This document shows, piece by piece, positions 36,419-45,771 of a stretch of DNA of 64,000 nt. This DNA comes from Alcaligenaceae bacterium (GTDB taxonomy: Bacteria > Pseudomonadota > Gammaproteobacteria > Burkholderiales > Burkholderiaceae_B). Positions within the stretch are counted from its first letter, which is position 1, and every line of letters starts with the position of its first letter. Under the pieces are notes generated by a model. It searched no databases and had not been told where the DNA came from. It saw nothing but the letters and a program-made list of their open reading frames with translations. Where the stretch lies: assembly GCA_013416455.1 (NCBI GenBank), contig JACCES010000006.1, positions 1 through 64,000 on the forward strand, in the 5' to 3' direction. A program made the translations under genes and the position numbers.

Positions 36419-36470
36419 GGCTTCGCGGCCGATCGTCTGCAAACGGCTTCGCCGGTGTATGATTTTGCGC

Positions 36471-37376
36471 ATGAAGAACTATCCCACCATCGAAGACATC
36501 ATCGGCGCGACACCCATGGTGCGCCTGCAGCGCCTGCCCGGCGATGCGGGCGAGCCGCGCGGCAACGTGATACTGGCCAAGCTGGAAGGCAACAATCCGG
36601 CGGGCTCGGTCAAGGACCGTCCCGCCATTTCCATGATCCGCGAAGCCGAAGCCCGCGGCGAGATCCAGCGAGGCGATACGATCATCGAGGCCACCAGCGG
36701 CAATACCGGCATCGCGCTGGCCATGGCGGCGGCGGTCCGCGGTTACAAGATGATCCTCATCATGCCGGACAACCTGTCCGTGGAGCGCCGCGCATCCATG
36801 ACGGCCTACGGCGCCGAACTCATCCTGACGCCGGCCGATCAGGGCGGCATGGAATACGCCCGCGACCTCGCCGCCAGAATGCAGGCCGAGGGCAAGGGCA
36901 AGGTGCTCGACCAGTTTGCGAATGCCGACAATCCGCTTGCCCACTTGCAGGGCACCGGCCCCGAAATCTGGGACCAGACCGATGGCGGCGTGACACATTT
37001 CGTCAGCGCCATGGGCACTACCGGCACCATCATGGGGGTCAGCGAATACCTCAAGTCCCGCAATCCACGGATCCAGGTGGTGGGCGCCCAGCCCGCGGAA
37101 GGGTCGCAGATTCCCGGCATCCGCAAATGGCCGGAAGCCTACCTGCCCAAGATCTATCAGGCCAGCCGGGTGGATGCGTTCGAATCCATTTCGCAGTCCG
37201 AGGCTGAAGACATGGCGCGGCGGCTGGCGGCCGAAGAAGGCATCTTCGGCGGGATTTCCTCCGCGGGCGCGCTGGTCGCGGCCCTGCGCGTTGCGCAGCG
37301 CGTGGAAAACGCCACCATCGTGTTCATCGTCTGCGACCGCGGCGACCGCTATCTGTCGACCGGCGTATTCAACTGA
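36471..37376 (+). CDS. cysM: Cysteine synthase B
   Basis: A 301-residue PLP enzyme of the O-acetylserine sulfhydrylase family. It starts NYPTIEDIIGATPMVRLQRL, has the PLP lysine in NPAGSVKDRPA (about residue 48) and the substrate loop EATSGNTGIALA. CysM members can use thiosulfate as sulfur donor. A TATGAT hexamer about 15 bases upstream may be its -10. The last 28 bases overlap the end of the convergent mltB gene. Confidence 0.95.
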   Translation: MKNYPTIEDIIGATPMVRLQRLPGDAGEPRGNVILAKLEGNNPAGSVKDRPAISMIREAEARGEIQRGDTIIEATSGNTGIALAMAAAVRGYKMILIMPDNLSVERRASMTAYGAELILTPADQGGMEYARDLAARMQAEGKGKVLDQFANADNPLAHLQGTGPEIWDQTDGGVTHFVSAMGTTGTIMGVSEYLKSRNPRIQVVGAQPAEGSQIPGIRKWPEAYLPKIYQASRVDAFESISQSEAEDMARRLAAEEGIFGGISSAGALVAALRVAQRVENATIVFIVCDRGDRYLSTGVFN

Positions 37377-38563
37377 GCCGTGGCCGGCGCGGGCAGCGCC
37401 CGGGCACCCATGCGGTGTTCGAGCTCCTGCGCCAGATCCGCCACTGAGCTGGCATAGAAATAGCTGCGGTTGTAGTGGGTCAGGGCGAAGAAATTCGGCG
37501 TGCCCACCCGGTATTCGACCGTGTCGCGGGGCTCGTCGACCAGGTTGACCACGCCCATTTCATGCTGCTTCCAGCTGGCGGCGCCGGGCGGGGCGGTGGC
37601 GCCGGCGGCGCTCAGCTGCGCCCAGTTCAGCGTGGGCGTCAAGCCGCCCGTGACCAGGGCCCCGGCATTGGCGGGCGGTGTCACCGGCGCGAACACCGGC
37701 AGCCCCGGCACCCAGCCGTGCAGGCGCAGGAAACGCGCCACCGATACGATGGCGTCGGTGGTGCTGCCGTGCAGGTCGATGCGGCCGTCGTGGTCGCCGT
37801 CGGCCGCATAGCGCATCAGGCTGCCCGGCATGAACTGGGGCAGGCCCATGGCGCCGGCGAACGAGCCGCTCACCTGGCGGGCGTTCAGTTTTTTTTCGTA
37901 ATCCAGCTGGATCAGGTCGGCCAGCTGGTTGCGGAACAGGTGACCGCGTTCCGGCCGTTTGGCATCGGGATAGCGGAACCCCAGAGTGGCCAGGGCATCC
38001 AGCACCCTGAAGTCGCCGGTGTGCCGTCCGTAGACGGTTTCCACGCCGATGATGGCCACGATGATGGCAGCCGGGACACCGTATTCCTGCTGGGTGCGGT
38101 GAAGGTCCGCCGCGTTCTCTTCCCAGAATTGCCGGCCGCTGCGGATGCGTACGGGTTCCACGAAACGATTGCGGTAAGTCACCCAGCTGCGCCGTATCCG
38201 TGTTCCGGATGGCGCCATGAGACGCGCGGCCGTGGCGTTGTATTGCGCTTCCAGCAACAATGCCCGCACGTGTTCGAGCGGCAGCTGCCGCAAATCGGCC
38301 ACTTCGAGGGCAAAGGCTTCGATATCCGGGTCGAGTACGCCGGCCGATGTGCTGAAAGGGCGGCTGGAAACTTCCGAGCGCCCGGCGTGGATTTCCGGGG
38401 CATCGTCGGCGGGGTTCACCCCAGCCAGTGGGGCGGGCGCGCCACCGCCGGCCGCCGCCGCGGCCATGCGCGGTTGTGCCGTGTCCGTCGTTTGCTGGCT
38501 GGCGCAGGCTGTGGTCAACAGCGCCAGAAGGACTGCTTGCAAAATGCGGGTGCGTCTGAACAT
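37349..38563 (-). CDS. mltB: Membrane-bound lytic murein transglycosylase B
   Basis: A 404-residue lipoprotein: signal with lipobox LTTACAS (Cys at residue 20), then an Ala/Gly/Pro-rich linker, then an SLT2-type transglycosylase domain (about residues 80-385) with the catalytic region IIGVETVYGRHTGDFRVLDA and GSFAGAMGLPQFMPGS. It cleaves peptidoglycan strands to 1,6-anhydro products. It is divergent from the histone-deacetylase-like gene with only 11 bases between start codons. Confidence 0.94.
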   Translation of the reverse strand: MFRRTRILQAVLLALLTTACASQQTTDTAQPRMAAAAAGGGAPAPLAGVNPADDAPEIHAGRSEVSSRPFSTSAGVLDPDIEAFALEVADLRQLPLEHVRALLLEAQYNATAARLMAPSGTRIRRSWVTYRNRFVEPVRIRSGRQFWEENAADLHRTQQEYGVPAAIIVAIIGVETVYGRHTGDFRVLDALATLGFRYPDAKRPERGHLFRNQLADLIQLDYEKKLNARQVSGSFAGAMGLPQFMPGSLMRYAADGDHDGRIDLHGSTTDAIVSVARFLRLHGWVPGLPVFAPVTPPANAGALVTGGLTPTLNWAQLSAAGATAPPGAASWKQHEMGVVNLVDEPRDTVEYRVGTPNFFALTHYNRSYFYASSVADLAQELEHRMGARALPAPATAQLNTPVDR

Positions 38564-38574
38564 AATCGACCTTT

Positions 38575-39501
38575 ATGGAGACACTATACCTTACCAGCCC
38601 GGCGTGCCGGCGGCACGAAATGGGCAGCTGGCATCCCGAATGCCCGGAAAGGCTCGACGCCATCAATGACCATCTGCTGTCGGCCGGAATCATGCCATTG
38701 CTCGACGCCATGGACAACTCGCGCCTGGCCACCGAAACCGAAGTCCTGCGGGTGCATACGGCCGCCCATCTCGACCATCTCAAGCGTCTGGCCCCCGTTT
38801 CCGGCTATGCCGAAATCGATGGCGACACCTTCATGAATGCCCACACGCTGGCCGCCGCCTTCGAGGCGGCCGGCGCGGGCATCGCGGCCGTCGATGCGGT
38901 GATGCGGGGCGAGGCCTCGTCGGCGTTCTGCAATGTCCGCCCGCCCGGCCATCACGCGGAATCGGGCAGGGCCATGGGTTTCTGCTTCTTCAACAATGTG
39001 GCGGTCGCGGCGGCGCATGCGCTGGAATACCACGGTTTGTCGCGGGTGGCCATCATCGATTTCGACGTCCATCACGGCAACGGGACCGAAGACATCTTCT
39101 TCGACGAACCGCGCGTGATGATGTGCAGTTTCTATCAGCATCCCTTCTATCCCAATCTCCGGCGCGGCGAAAGCCGCGACAACATGGTGAACGTGCCGGT
39201 CGATGCCTATACCACGGGGTTCGATCTGCGCCAGGTGGTGAGCGACATCTGGCTGCCCCGCCTGAACGAATTCGCGCCTGAAATGCTGTTCGTTTCGGCG
39301 GGCTTCGATGCCCACCGTGAAGACGAGATGGGGCAGCTGGGCATGGTCGAATCCGATTACGCGTGGATCACCGATCAGCTCGTGACGGTCGCGTCGCGCA
39401 GTGCGCAGGGCCGCATCGTGAGCATGCTCGAAGGCGGCTACAACCTGTCGGCGCTGGGCCGCAGTGCGGTTGCGCACATCAGATCATTGTCAAAGTTGTA
39501 G
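38575..39501 (+). CDS. Histone deacetylase-family (class II, AcuC/HDAC-like) hydrolase
   Basis: A 308-residue arginase/deacetylase-fold protein. The zinc-site residues are in FDVHHGNGTED (about residue 160) and SAGFDAHREDE (about 240), with the catalytic His pair in RPPGHHAESGRAMGFCFFNN. Bacterial members deacetylate polyamines or other small acetylated compounds. It starts as is typical with SPACRRHEMGSWHPECPERL. No good Shine-Dalgarno is seen, and the start abuts mltB. The substrate is unknown. Confidence 0.93.
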   Translation: METLYLTSPACRRHEMGSWHPECPERLDAINDHLLSAGIMPLLDAMDNSRLATETEVLRVHTAAHLDHLKRLAPVSGYAEIDGDTFMNAHTLAAAFEAAGAGIAAVDAVMRGEASSAFCNVRPPGHHAESGRAMGFCFFNNVAVAAAHALEYHGLSRVAIIDFDVHHGNGTEDIFFDEPRVMMCSFYQHPFYPNLRRGESRDNMVNVPVDAYTTGFDLRQVVSDIWLPRLNEFAPEMLFVSAGFDAHREDEMGQLGMVESDYAWITDQLVTVASRSAQGRIVSMLEGGYNLSALGRSAVAHIRSLSKL

Positions 39502-39625
39502 AATAAAAGACTTTGCAGGATACAAGCCAGGTGCGGGCGGTCAGTTGCCATTGCCTTTCAGGCGCAGACGCGGGGCCGGCGATGCAGGTTTTATTTACTA
39601 GTGAAATATCCTTGGAGGATGCTCG

Positions 39626-40375
39626 ATGAAGGTGTTAGTGCCTGTCAAGCGCGTTGTTGACTATAACGTCAAGGTTCGCGTCAAGTCGGATCAGAGTGGC
39701 GTGGATATCGCCAATGTGAAGATGTCCATGAATCCGTTCGACGAAATCGCTGTCGAAGAAGCCACCCGGCTGAAGGAAAAGAATACGGTGTCGGAAGTGG
39801 TGGCCGTGTCTTGCGGCGTTGCCCAGAGCCAGGAAACCCTGCGCACCGCCATGGCCATTGGCGCCGATCGCGGCATTCTCGTGCAGACCGATGCCGAACT
39901 GCAGCCGCTCGCCGTTGCCAAGCTGCTGAAGGCGCTGGTCGACAAGGAACAGCCCCAGCTCGTGATCCTCGGCAAGCAGGCGATCGATGACGACGCCAAC
40001 CAGACGGGCCAGATGCTGGCCGCGCTGCTGGGCTGGCCCCAGGCGACTTTCGCCAGCAAGGTGGAAGTCAATGGCGACAAGGTGCAAGTGACCCGCGAGG
40101 TCGACGGCGGCCTCGAAACGCTGTCGCTTTCCCTGCCCGCCATCATCACCACCGACCTGCGCCTGAACGAGCCGCGCTACGTCACGCTGCCCAACATCAT
40201 GAAGGCAAAGAAGAAGCCGCTGGAAAACGTCACGCCCGAAGACCTCGGCGTCGACGTGGCTCCGCGCCTCAAGACGCTCAAGGTCGCCGAACCGCCCGCC
40301 CGCAAGGCTGGCATCATGGTGCCCGACGTCGCGACCCTGGTGGACAAACTCAAGAATGAAGCAAAGGTGGTCTGA
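39626..40375 (+). CDS. etfB: Electron transfer flavoprotein subunit beta
   Basis: A 249-residue ETF-beta starting [20 protein letters not shown], with [20 protein letters not shown] and the family loop [20 protein letters not shown]. It binds AMP and forms the dimer with EtfA that takes electrons from acyl-CoA dehydrogenases. TTGGAGG lies about 8 bases upstream of the ATG. It is 2 bases before etfA. An acyl-CoA dehydrogenase gene occurs 4.5 kb downstream. Confidence 0.97.
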   Translation: MKVLVPVKRVVDYNVKVRVKSDQSGVDIANVKMSMNPFDEIAVEEATRLKEKNTVSEVVAVSCGVAQSQETLRTAMAIGADRGILVQTDAELQPLAVAKLLKALVDKEQPQLVILGKQAIDDDANQTGQMLAALLGWPQATFASKVEVNGDKVQVTREVDGGLETLSLSLPAIITTDLRLNEPRYVTLPNIMKAKKKPLENVTPEDLGVDVAPRLKTLKVAEPPARKAGIMVPDVATLVDKLKNEAKVV

Positions 40376-40377
40376 TC

Positions 40378-41307
40378 ATGACGAATCTGGTTATTGCTGA
40401 ACACGACAATGCACAGCTCAAGGGCACGACGCTGAGCGCCGTCGCCGCGGCGGCAGCGATCGGCGGGGACATCCATATCCTGGTCGCGGGCAGCGGCGCC
40501 CAGGCCGTGGCCGATCAGGCGGCCAAGGTCGCCGGCGTGAGCAAGGTGATTTTCGCCGATGGCGCCTCGCTGGAATACGGCCTGGCCGAGAACGTGGCCG
40601 CCCAGGTGCTGGATATCGCCGGCAACTACAGCCACATCCTGTTTCCCGCCACCGCGGCGGGCAAGAACGTGGCCCCGCGTGTGGCCGCCAAGCTCGACGT
40701 GGCGCAGATTTCCGACATCATCGCAGTGGAATCCGCCGACACCTTCCAGCGCCCCATCTACGCCGGCAATGCCATCGCGACGGTGCAGTCGGCCGACAGC
40801 GTGAAGGTCATCACCGTCCGCACGACGGCCTTTGACGCGGTTGCAGCCGAAGGCGGCAGCGCGGCCATCGAGAATGCCGGCGCGGTGGGGGATTCCGGGC
40901 AGTCGTCCTTCGTGGGCCGTGAATTCGCCAAGAGCGATCGCCCCGAGCTGGCCGGTGCCGGCATTGTGGTTTCCGGCGGGCGCGGCATGGGCAGCGCCGA
41001 GAACTTCAAGATTCTCGACCCTCTGGCGGACAAGCTCGGCGCCGCGCTGGGCGCGTCGCGCGCGGCGGTGGACGCCGGCTATGCGCCGAACGACTGGCAG
41101 GTCGGCCAGACCGGCAAGATCGTTGCACCGCAGCTCTATGTGGCCGTGGGCATTTCCGGGGCCATCCAGCATCTGGCGGGCATGAAGGATTCCAAGGTGA
41201 TCGTCGCCATCAACAAGGATGCCGAAGCTCCCATCTTCGGCGTGGCCGACTACGGCCTGGTGGCGGATCTCTTCCAGGCCGTGCCGGAACTGGCCAACGC
41301 GCTCTGA
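40378..41307 (+). CDS. etfA: Electron transfer flavoprotein subunit alpha
   Basis: A 309-residue ETF-alpha with the C-terminal FAD-binding motif: [20 protein letters not shown], then [20 protein letters not shown] and the typical [20 protein letters not shown] (about residues 258-277). It carries the FAD that passes electrons to ETF-ubiquinone oxidoreductase. It follows etfB immediately, and a strong terminator lies 90 bases downstream. Confidence 0.97.
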   Translation: MTNLVIAEHDNAQLKGTTLSAVAAAAAIGGDIHILVAGSGAQAVADQAAKVAGVSKVIFADGASLEYGLAENVAAQVLDIAGNYSHILFPATAAGKNVAPRVAAKLDVAQISDIIAVESADTFQRPIYAGNAIATVQSADSVKVITVRTTAFDAVAAEGGSAAIENAGAVGDSGQSSFVGREFAKSDRPELAGAGIVVSGGRGMGSAENFKILDPLADKLGAALGASRAAVDAGYAPNDWQVGQTGKIVAPQLYVAVGISGAIQHLAGMKDSKVIVAINKDAEAPIFGVADYGLVADLFQAVPELANAL

Positions 41308-41396
41308 CAAGTACCCGGCAAGCGCCGCGCTGGACAGCGCGGCTTTCGCTGAACTTGGCTTCGAGCCCCCGGCCGGCAGTCTTGCGGGCCGGATCA

Positions 41397-41443
41397 CACC
41401 CCGAAATCTGGATCTCCATCCCGATTTCGGGGTGTTTCTTTTG
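41397..41443 (+). terminator. Terminator of etfBA
   Basis: CACCCCGAAATC (41397-41408) pairs perfectly with GATTTCGGGGTG (41423-41434) around a 14-base loop, followed by TTTCTTTTG. It faces the convergent LysR gene, whose stop codon begins at 41444. Confidence 0.9.
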
Positions 41444-42367
41444 TCAGAACAAGGGGCGGCATGCCTGCCATTTTCCGTCCTCTATGAGCCGCCTGATCTC
41501 TGTCTTGCAAAGCTCCATGACCTGCATGACGGCCGGCGTGAGCGGCAGGCTGTTGCTGGCGCATAGCGCCAGCTCGCGGGAAAGCCGCATGTCGGTGGAA
41601 GACGCTGTGATCGTTCCATTGGCGATCTCGGCGTGCGCCGCGGAGTGGGGCAGAATGGTTGCTGCCGCACCCATGTGGACGGCGGGAATGAGAATGGCCG
41701 AGGTGCTGGCTTCGGCATACAGGTTGGTCGTATGGCCCGCGGTCAGGAAGGCGTGGTCTACCCGTGCCCGGAGTGTATTGGGCAGGCTGGGAAGGATCAG
41801 CGGTATCTTGGCGATGTCCGCAATGCGCGGCCGACGGCGCGCAAGCTTCCACGAGGGCGGCGTCAACAGCAGGAGCTCTTCCTTCAGCAGGGTTTCGTGG
41901 ACGAGCCCTTGCAGGGGCTGCTGATCGGGAGATAGCGAGAAGTCGAGGCGCCCCTGCAGAACCAGCTTGGTCAGATCGGCGCTGGGGATATCCACAATTT
42001 CCAGAACGATTCCCGGAAGCTCCGCCTTGACCCGCTGCATCAGCGGAAGCGCCAGAATGCGGGCGGTGCTGGATGCCAGGCCGATGGATACGGTGCCGGT
42101 GATCTGATCGGCGGCCCGGCTCAGCAGGCTGCGCGTGGAATCCACCTGCCGCAATATGGTCTGGGCATGCCGGTACAGCAGCATGCCTTCATCCGTCGGA
42201 ACCACCCCCTTGGGTCCGCGCAGCAGCAGGCGGACTCCCAGCCCGTCTTCGAGCAACGCCATCTGCTGGCTGAGCGCGGGCTGCGCCACGTGCAGCGCTT
42301 CCGCCGCGCGCGTCAGATTGCGCACTTCCACCACGTGTACGAAGTATTTGAGTTGCCGCAGATTCAT
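41444..42367 (-). CDS. LysR-family transcriptional regulator
   Basis: A 307-residue LysR protein: N-terminal winged HTH (MNLRQLKYFVHVVEVRNLTR, then AAEALHVAQPALSQQMALLE) and a type-2 periplasmic-fold effector domain (about residues 90-295). It faces the CoA-transferase operon at 42467. A T-N11-A dyad lies 5 bases from its start. The start and length fit the family. It likely activates the divergent operon in response to a carboxylate or CoA-pathway intermediate, and represses itself. Confidence 0.93.
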   Translation of the reverse strand: MNLRQLKYFVHVVEVRNLTRAAEALHVAQPALSQQMALLEDGLGVRLLLRGPKGVVPTDEGMLLYRHAQTILRQVDSTRSLLSRAADQITGTVSIGLASSTARILALPLMQRVKAELPGIVLEIVDIPSADLTKLVLQGRLDFSLSPDQQPLQGLVHETLLKEELLLLTPPSWKLARRRPRIADIAKIPLILPSLPNTLRARVDHAFLTAGHTTNLYAEASTSAILIPAVHMGAAATILPHSAAHAEIANGTITASSTDMRLSRELALCASNSLPLTPAVMQVMELCKTEIRRLIEDGKWQACRPLF

Positions 42368-42371
42368 AGAA

Positions 42372-42386
42372 ATAAGATGTTCTTAT
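42372..42386. promoter_or_regulatory. LysR-type T-N11-A operator
   Basis: ATAAGATGTTCTTAT has 6-base arms around TGT and contains T-N11-A (42373 to 42385). It lies in the LysR/CoA-transferase intergenic region, 5 bases from the regulator start, at the usual position for LysR autoregulation. A further AT-rich stretch follows up to 42420. Confidence 0.65.
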
Positions 42387-42466
42387 GGCTGGATCGGAAA
42401 ATAGTATTTTTATTATATTTCGACGGCGGTCAGAATCCCCTTCACATGATTGAAGGAGACAGGAAC

Positions 42467-43723
42467 ATGAGCTTGCCGTTGGCTGGATTGAAGGTGTTGG
42501 ATCTGACCCGGGCATTGTCTGGACCGTTCAGCACGATGGTGCTGGCCGACCTTGGCGCTGAAGTGATCAAGGTCGAGCCCTCGCCCAATGGCGATATGGT
42601 GCGCCAATGGGGGCCTTTCGACGATGACATCAGTGTCTACTATCTGAGCGCGAATCGGAACAAGAAGGGCATAGGGGTGGATTTCCGCAATCCCCAAGGG
42701 CTCGCCCTGATCCGGCGCCTGGCGCTCGCCTCCGACATTGTGGTGGAGAACTTCAAGGTCGGCACGATGGAGAAGATGGGGCTGGGCTACGAGTCGCTGT
42801 CGGTTGAGCGGCCTGAACTCATCATGGCATCGATCTCGGGTTTTGGAAGCAAGGGGCCGGCTCGCGACTGGGCGGGCTTCGACCAGATCGCACAAGGGTA
42901 TTCCGGCTTCATGAGCCTGACCGGCACGCCAGAGTCGGGCCCGATGCGAGTGGGCACCGCCATCGGCGACCTGACCTCGGGCATGTGGCTCGTGATCGGC
43001 ATTCTTTCCGCGGTCGTGGAACGGAAGAACACAGGCAAAGGCAGCCACGTCGAGACCTCCCTGCTGGCCAGCCTGATGAGTCTGCTCAGCGTGCAGGGCC
43101 AGCGCTATCTGAGCGTGGGAGAAGTGCCCGAGCCTTGCGGTAATGTGCACCCGGTAATCGCCCCCTACGGTACCTTCGAGACGGCGGACGGGCCGCTCAA
43201 TCTTGCACCCGCCACTCAGCAGATGTGGGTGAGGCTGTGCGGACTGCTGGAAATGGATCGCCTGACCACCGACCCGCGCTTCATTACCAATGCCGAACGC
43301 ATGCGGCACCGTCATGCCCTGAAGGAGGAACTGGAATCCGGCCTCAGGCGCAGGACGCGCATGGAATGGACGCAGCTGATGATCGAGAACGGTATTCCGG
43401 CTGGCCCCATCAATACCCTGGCCGACGTGTTTTCGGATCCGCAGGTCGAGGCATGCGGGCTGGTTCAGAGCGTCGAGCATCCCGTGATCGGAACCTTGCG
43501 CCAGGTCGGCCTGCCGCTGAACATGGGCGGTTCCGACGAGAGCGTTTCCGTGCGCATGCCACCGCCCGTCCTGGGCCAGCATACCCGCGAGGTGCTCGCC
43601 GGCTATGGGCTGACGGAGGAAGACATCGCCGCCCTGGAGGAGAGCCGGGTCGCCTTCCAGGCCGACGGGTTCGAACAGCAAGCGGGGGCGGGGATCTCTT
43701 CAACTGTGGAGGGACGCTCATGA
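42467..43723 (+). CDS. CaiB/BaiF-family (class III) CoA-transferase
   Basis: A 418-residue class III CoA-transferase. It begins LKVLDLTRALSGPFSTMVLA with DLGAEVIKVEP, the family N-terminus. The catalytic aspartate lies in AIGDLTSGMW, and HVETSLLASL follows. It moves CoA between carboxylic acids. The ATG at 42467 has GGAG about 10 bases upstream; the longer open frame from 42167 is antisense to the LysR gene. The stop overlaps the crotonase ATG (ATGA). The substrate is unknown. Confidence 0.93.
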   Translation: MSLPLAGLKVLDLTRALSGPFSTMVLADLGAEVIKVEPSPNGDMVRQWGPFDDDISVYYLSANRNKKGIGVDFRNPQGLALIRRLALASDIVVENFKVGTMEKMGLGYESLSVERPELIMASISGFGSKGPARDWAGFDQIAQGYSGFMSLTGTPESGPMRVGTAIGDLTSGMWLVIGILSAVVERKNTGKGSHVETSLLASLMSLLSVQGQRYLSVGEVPEPCGNVHPVIAPYGTFETADGPLNLAPATQQMWVRLCGLLEMDRLTTDPRFITNAERMRHRHALKEELESGLRRRTRMEWTQLMIENGIPAGPINTLADVFSDPQVEACGLVQSVEHPVIGTLRQVGLPLNMGGSDESVSVRMPPPVLGQHTREVLAGYGLTEEDIAALEESRVAFQADGFEQQAGAGISSTVEGRS

Positions 43724-44493
43724 GTACCGGTGATGTGACCGGAACGCCGCAATTGCTGGTGCGGGAGCGCGTCGCCACGATCGTTCTCAGCAAACCCGAT
43801 TACGCCAATCGCCTCTCGCCGAATGATCTGGCCGAACTGCGCCGGCACGTCGCGGCCGTCAATGAGGATGAGCGCGTCCTGGTGCTTCGTTTCGTCGCGC
43901 GCGGCAGGTATTTCTGCAGCGGCTACGACATTTCTTCACTGGCGGATGCTGACGCCCCCAGCTCGCTGTATTTCGGCGAAACGATGGATGCCGTCGAGCA
44001 GGCGCGCCCGGTGACCATAGCGGCTATCCAGGGGGGCGTCTATGGCGGTGGCACCGATCTCGCCCTGGCGTGCGATTTCCGTATCGGCAGCGATGCCGCG
44101 AACATGTTCATGCCCGCCACTCGCCTGGGCCTGCATTTCTATCCTGGCGGCCTGCAGCGTTATGTGTCCCGCCTGGGTGTCGATACCGCCAAGCGTCTGT
44201 TCCTGACGGCCGAAAAGCTGGACGCCGAGGAAATGCTGCGCATCGGTTTCCTGACGGAACGGGTGGAGGCGTCTGGGCTGGAAGCTCGCCTGGAGGCGCT
44301 GACGGCGGTGCTCCTGGACATGGCACCGATACCGCTTATCGGTGTGAAGAGACATTTGAATCTGATCGCCAGGGGTGTCCTGCTCGCCGATGAAATCGAT
44401 GCGGCGGTGCGCCGTTCGGAGCAGTCGTTTGATATTGCCGAGGGCGCCAGGGCATGGAAGGAAAAGCGTCCTCCCCGTTTCACTGGCGGATAG
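43720..44493 (+). CDS. Enoyl-CoA hydratase/isomerase (crotonase)-family protein
   Basis: A 257-residue crotonase-fold protein with the oxyanion stretches CSGYDISSL (about 66-74) and GGVYGGGTDLALACDFRIG (105-123). The two acid/base glutamates of classic enoyl-CoA hydratases are not kept: the first position is D113 in GGGTD, and the usual PE is PAT at 132-134. The reaction is therefore probably not simple hydration. It may be an isomerase, hydrolase or lyase. Coupled by ATGA to the CoA-transferase and followed by a Bug gene. Confidence 0.88.
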   Translation: MSTGDVTGTPQLLVRERVATIVLSKPDYANRLSPNDLAELRRHVAAVNEDERVLVLRFVARGRYFCSGYDISSLADADAPSSLYFGETMDAVEQARPVTIAAIQGGVYGGGTDLALACDFRIGSDAANMFMPATRLGLHFYPGGLQRYVSRLGVDTAKRLFLTAEKLDAEEMLRIGFLTERVEASGLEARLEALTAVLLDMAPIPLIGVKRHLNLIARGVLLADEIDAAVRRSEQSFDIAEGARAWKEKRPPRFTGG

Positions 44494-44581
44494 CAGGGCT
44501 TCGCGCACCGCGGCGCGCATATTTGAAGAAACCGGTACTCAAAGCAAGCCGGAGTTTATCTACATATCCTGAGGAGACATC

Positions 44582-45562
44582 ATGAACAAGTCCGTACGTT
44601 CCGTTCTATCGTTGGGTCTGGCAGGGCTGGCCGCAGCCATGCTGCCGCATGCCACGGCCCTGGCCGACGCGAACTACCCAACCAAGCCGATCACCCTGGT
44701 GATAGGGTTTCCTCCAGGCGGGGGCGCCGACCATGTCGGCCGCGTGTATGCCAATTCCCTTTCCAGGCAGCTTGGGCAGACCGTCGTCGTGGAGAACCGG
44801 CCGGGCGCCGGTTCCACCATCGGCGCTGGCACCGCGGCCCGCGCCAATCCTGACGGATATACTTTGTATCTAGGAAATGCCAGTGTGATGGGAAGCGACG
44901 CGGCTCTGTACAAGGTCGACTACACGCCCGACAGCTTTGTGCCGGTTGCCCAGTTGACGACCGGCCCCATGGTGCTGATCGCGAATGTGGGTACGGGCAT
45001 CACGAGTGTCCAGGATCTCCTGGACCGTGCCAGGAAGGATCCCGGCGGCATCAACGTGGCTTCTTCGGGAAATGGGGTCATTACTCATCTGGCGGCCGTG
45101 GAGTTCATGGCGCTCACGGGTGTTGATCTGATGCACATTCCCTATAAGGGGGGCGCACCCGCAACGCAATCCGTCGCTGCGGGCGACACCGATATTTCCT
45201 TCGCCACCGCGCCGTCCGCCAAGGCCATCATCGAGACGGGCAAGGTGGTGGGCTTGGCCGTGACGTCGGCCGAGAAGTCGAAGTTGCTTGAATATCCGCC
45301 GATCTCCGATACCGTGTCCGGCTACGATGTATCGAACTGGTGGGGCGTGTTCGTGCCGCGCGGCACGCCGGACAGCGTGATCGAAAGGCTGTTCGAGGCG
45401 ACGAGCGTAGTGCTGGCGGACGAGCAGGTGCGAAGCAGTCTCGAGGCGGGCTATGAAGAAGTGACGCCTTCCGGCTCCACGGCCGAATTCGGTGCGTTTG
45501 CCCGCGCCGAAGGAGAAAAGGGCCTTCGCCTGGCCACCGCTAGCGTCGACACTGCGAACTGA
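44582..45562 (+). CDS. Bug-family substrate-binding protein
   Basis: A 326-residue Bug protein with a signal peptide ending ALADANYP and the signature TLVIGFPPGGGADHVGRVYA, VVENRPGAGSTIGAG and HIPYKGGAPAT. GAGGAGAC lies just upstream of the ATG. It is the third gene of the CoA-transferase operon, so its ligand is probably the carboxylate activated by the CoA-transferase. No TctA/B genes are present. Confidence 0.93.
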   Translation: MNKSVRSVLSLGLAGLAAAMLPHATALADANYPTKPITLVIGFPPGGGADHVGRVYANSLSRQLGQTVVVENRPGAGSTIGAGTAARANPDGYTLYLGNASVMGSDAALYKVDYTPDSFVPVAQLTTGPMVLIANVGTGITSVQDLLDRARKDPGGINVASSGNGVITHLAAVEFMALTGVDLMHIPYKGGAPATQSVAAGDTDISFATAPSAKAIIETGKVVGLAVTSAEKSKLLEYPPISDTVSGYDVSNWWGVFVPRGTPDSVIERLFEATSVVLADEQVRSSLEAGYEEVTPSGSTAEFGAFARAEGEKGLRLATASVDTAN

Positions 45563-45603
45563 CGCGCCGTCCGCAACGGCCGGTTCAGCCGCCAGTCCGG
45601 CAA

Positions 45604-45637
45604 AGCCCCGCGGGCGTCATCGTCCGCGGGCTGTTTT
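45604..45637 (+). terminator. Terminator of the CoA-transferase operon
   Basis: AGCCCCGCGG and CCGCGGGCT form a stem of about nine pairs with one bulge, followed by GTTTTGCG. It lies about 40 bases after the Bug stop codon. Confidence 0.7.
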
Positions 45638-45771
45638 GCGTGCGCCCATTCCCCTCCCGGTGTTGCGGCGCGGTAGTATCATGTGCCGGGTTACCAAGGT
45701 TCAAAGTCATTCAACCAATAATATTCATATTCCCTTGCCTGGGCATGCCGGGGAAGGAAAAGCGAGGCATC

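Noticed and set aside
44582..45562. TRAP-type or ABC transporter assignment for the Bug proteins
   Set aside because: The signature PGGGADHVGR and ENRPGAG motifs are those of the Bug/TctC family, and no TRAP or ABC membrane genes are nearby.
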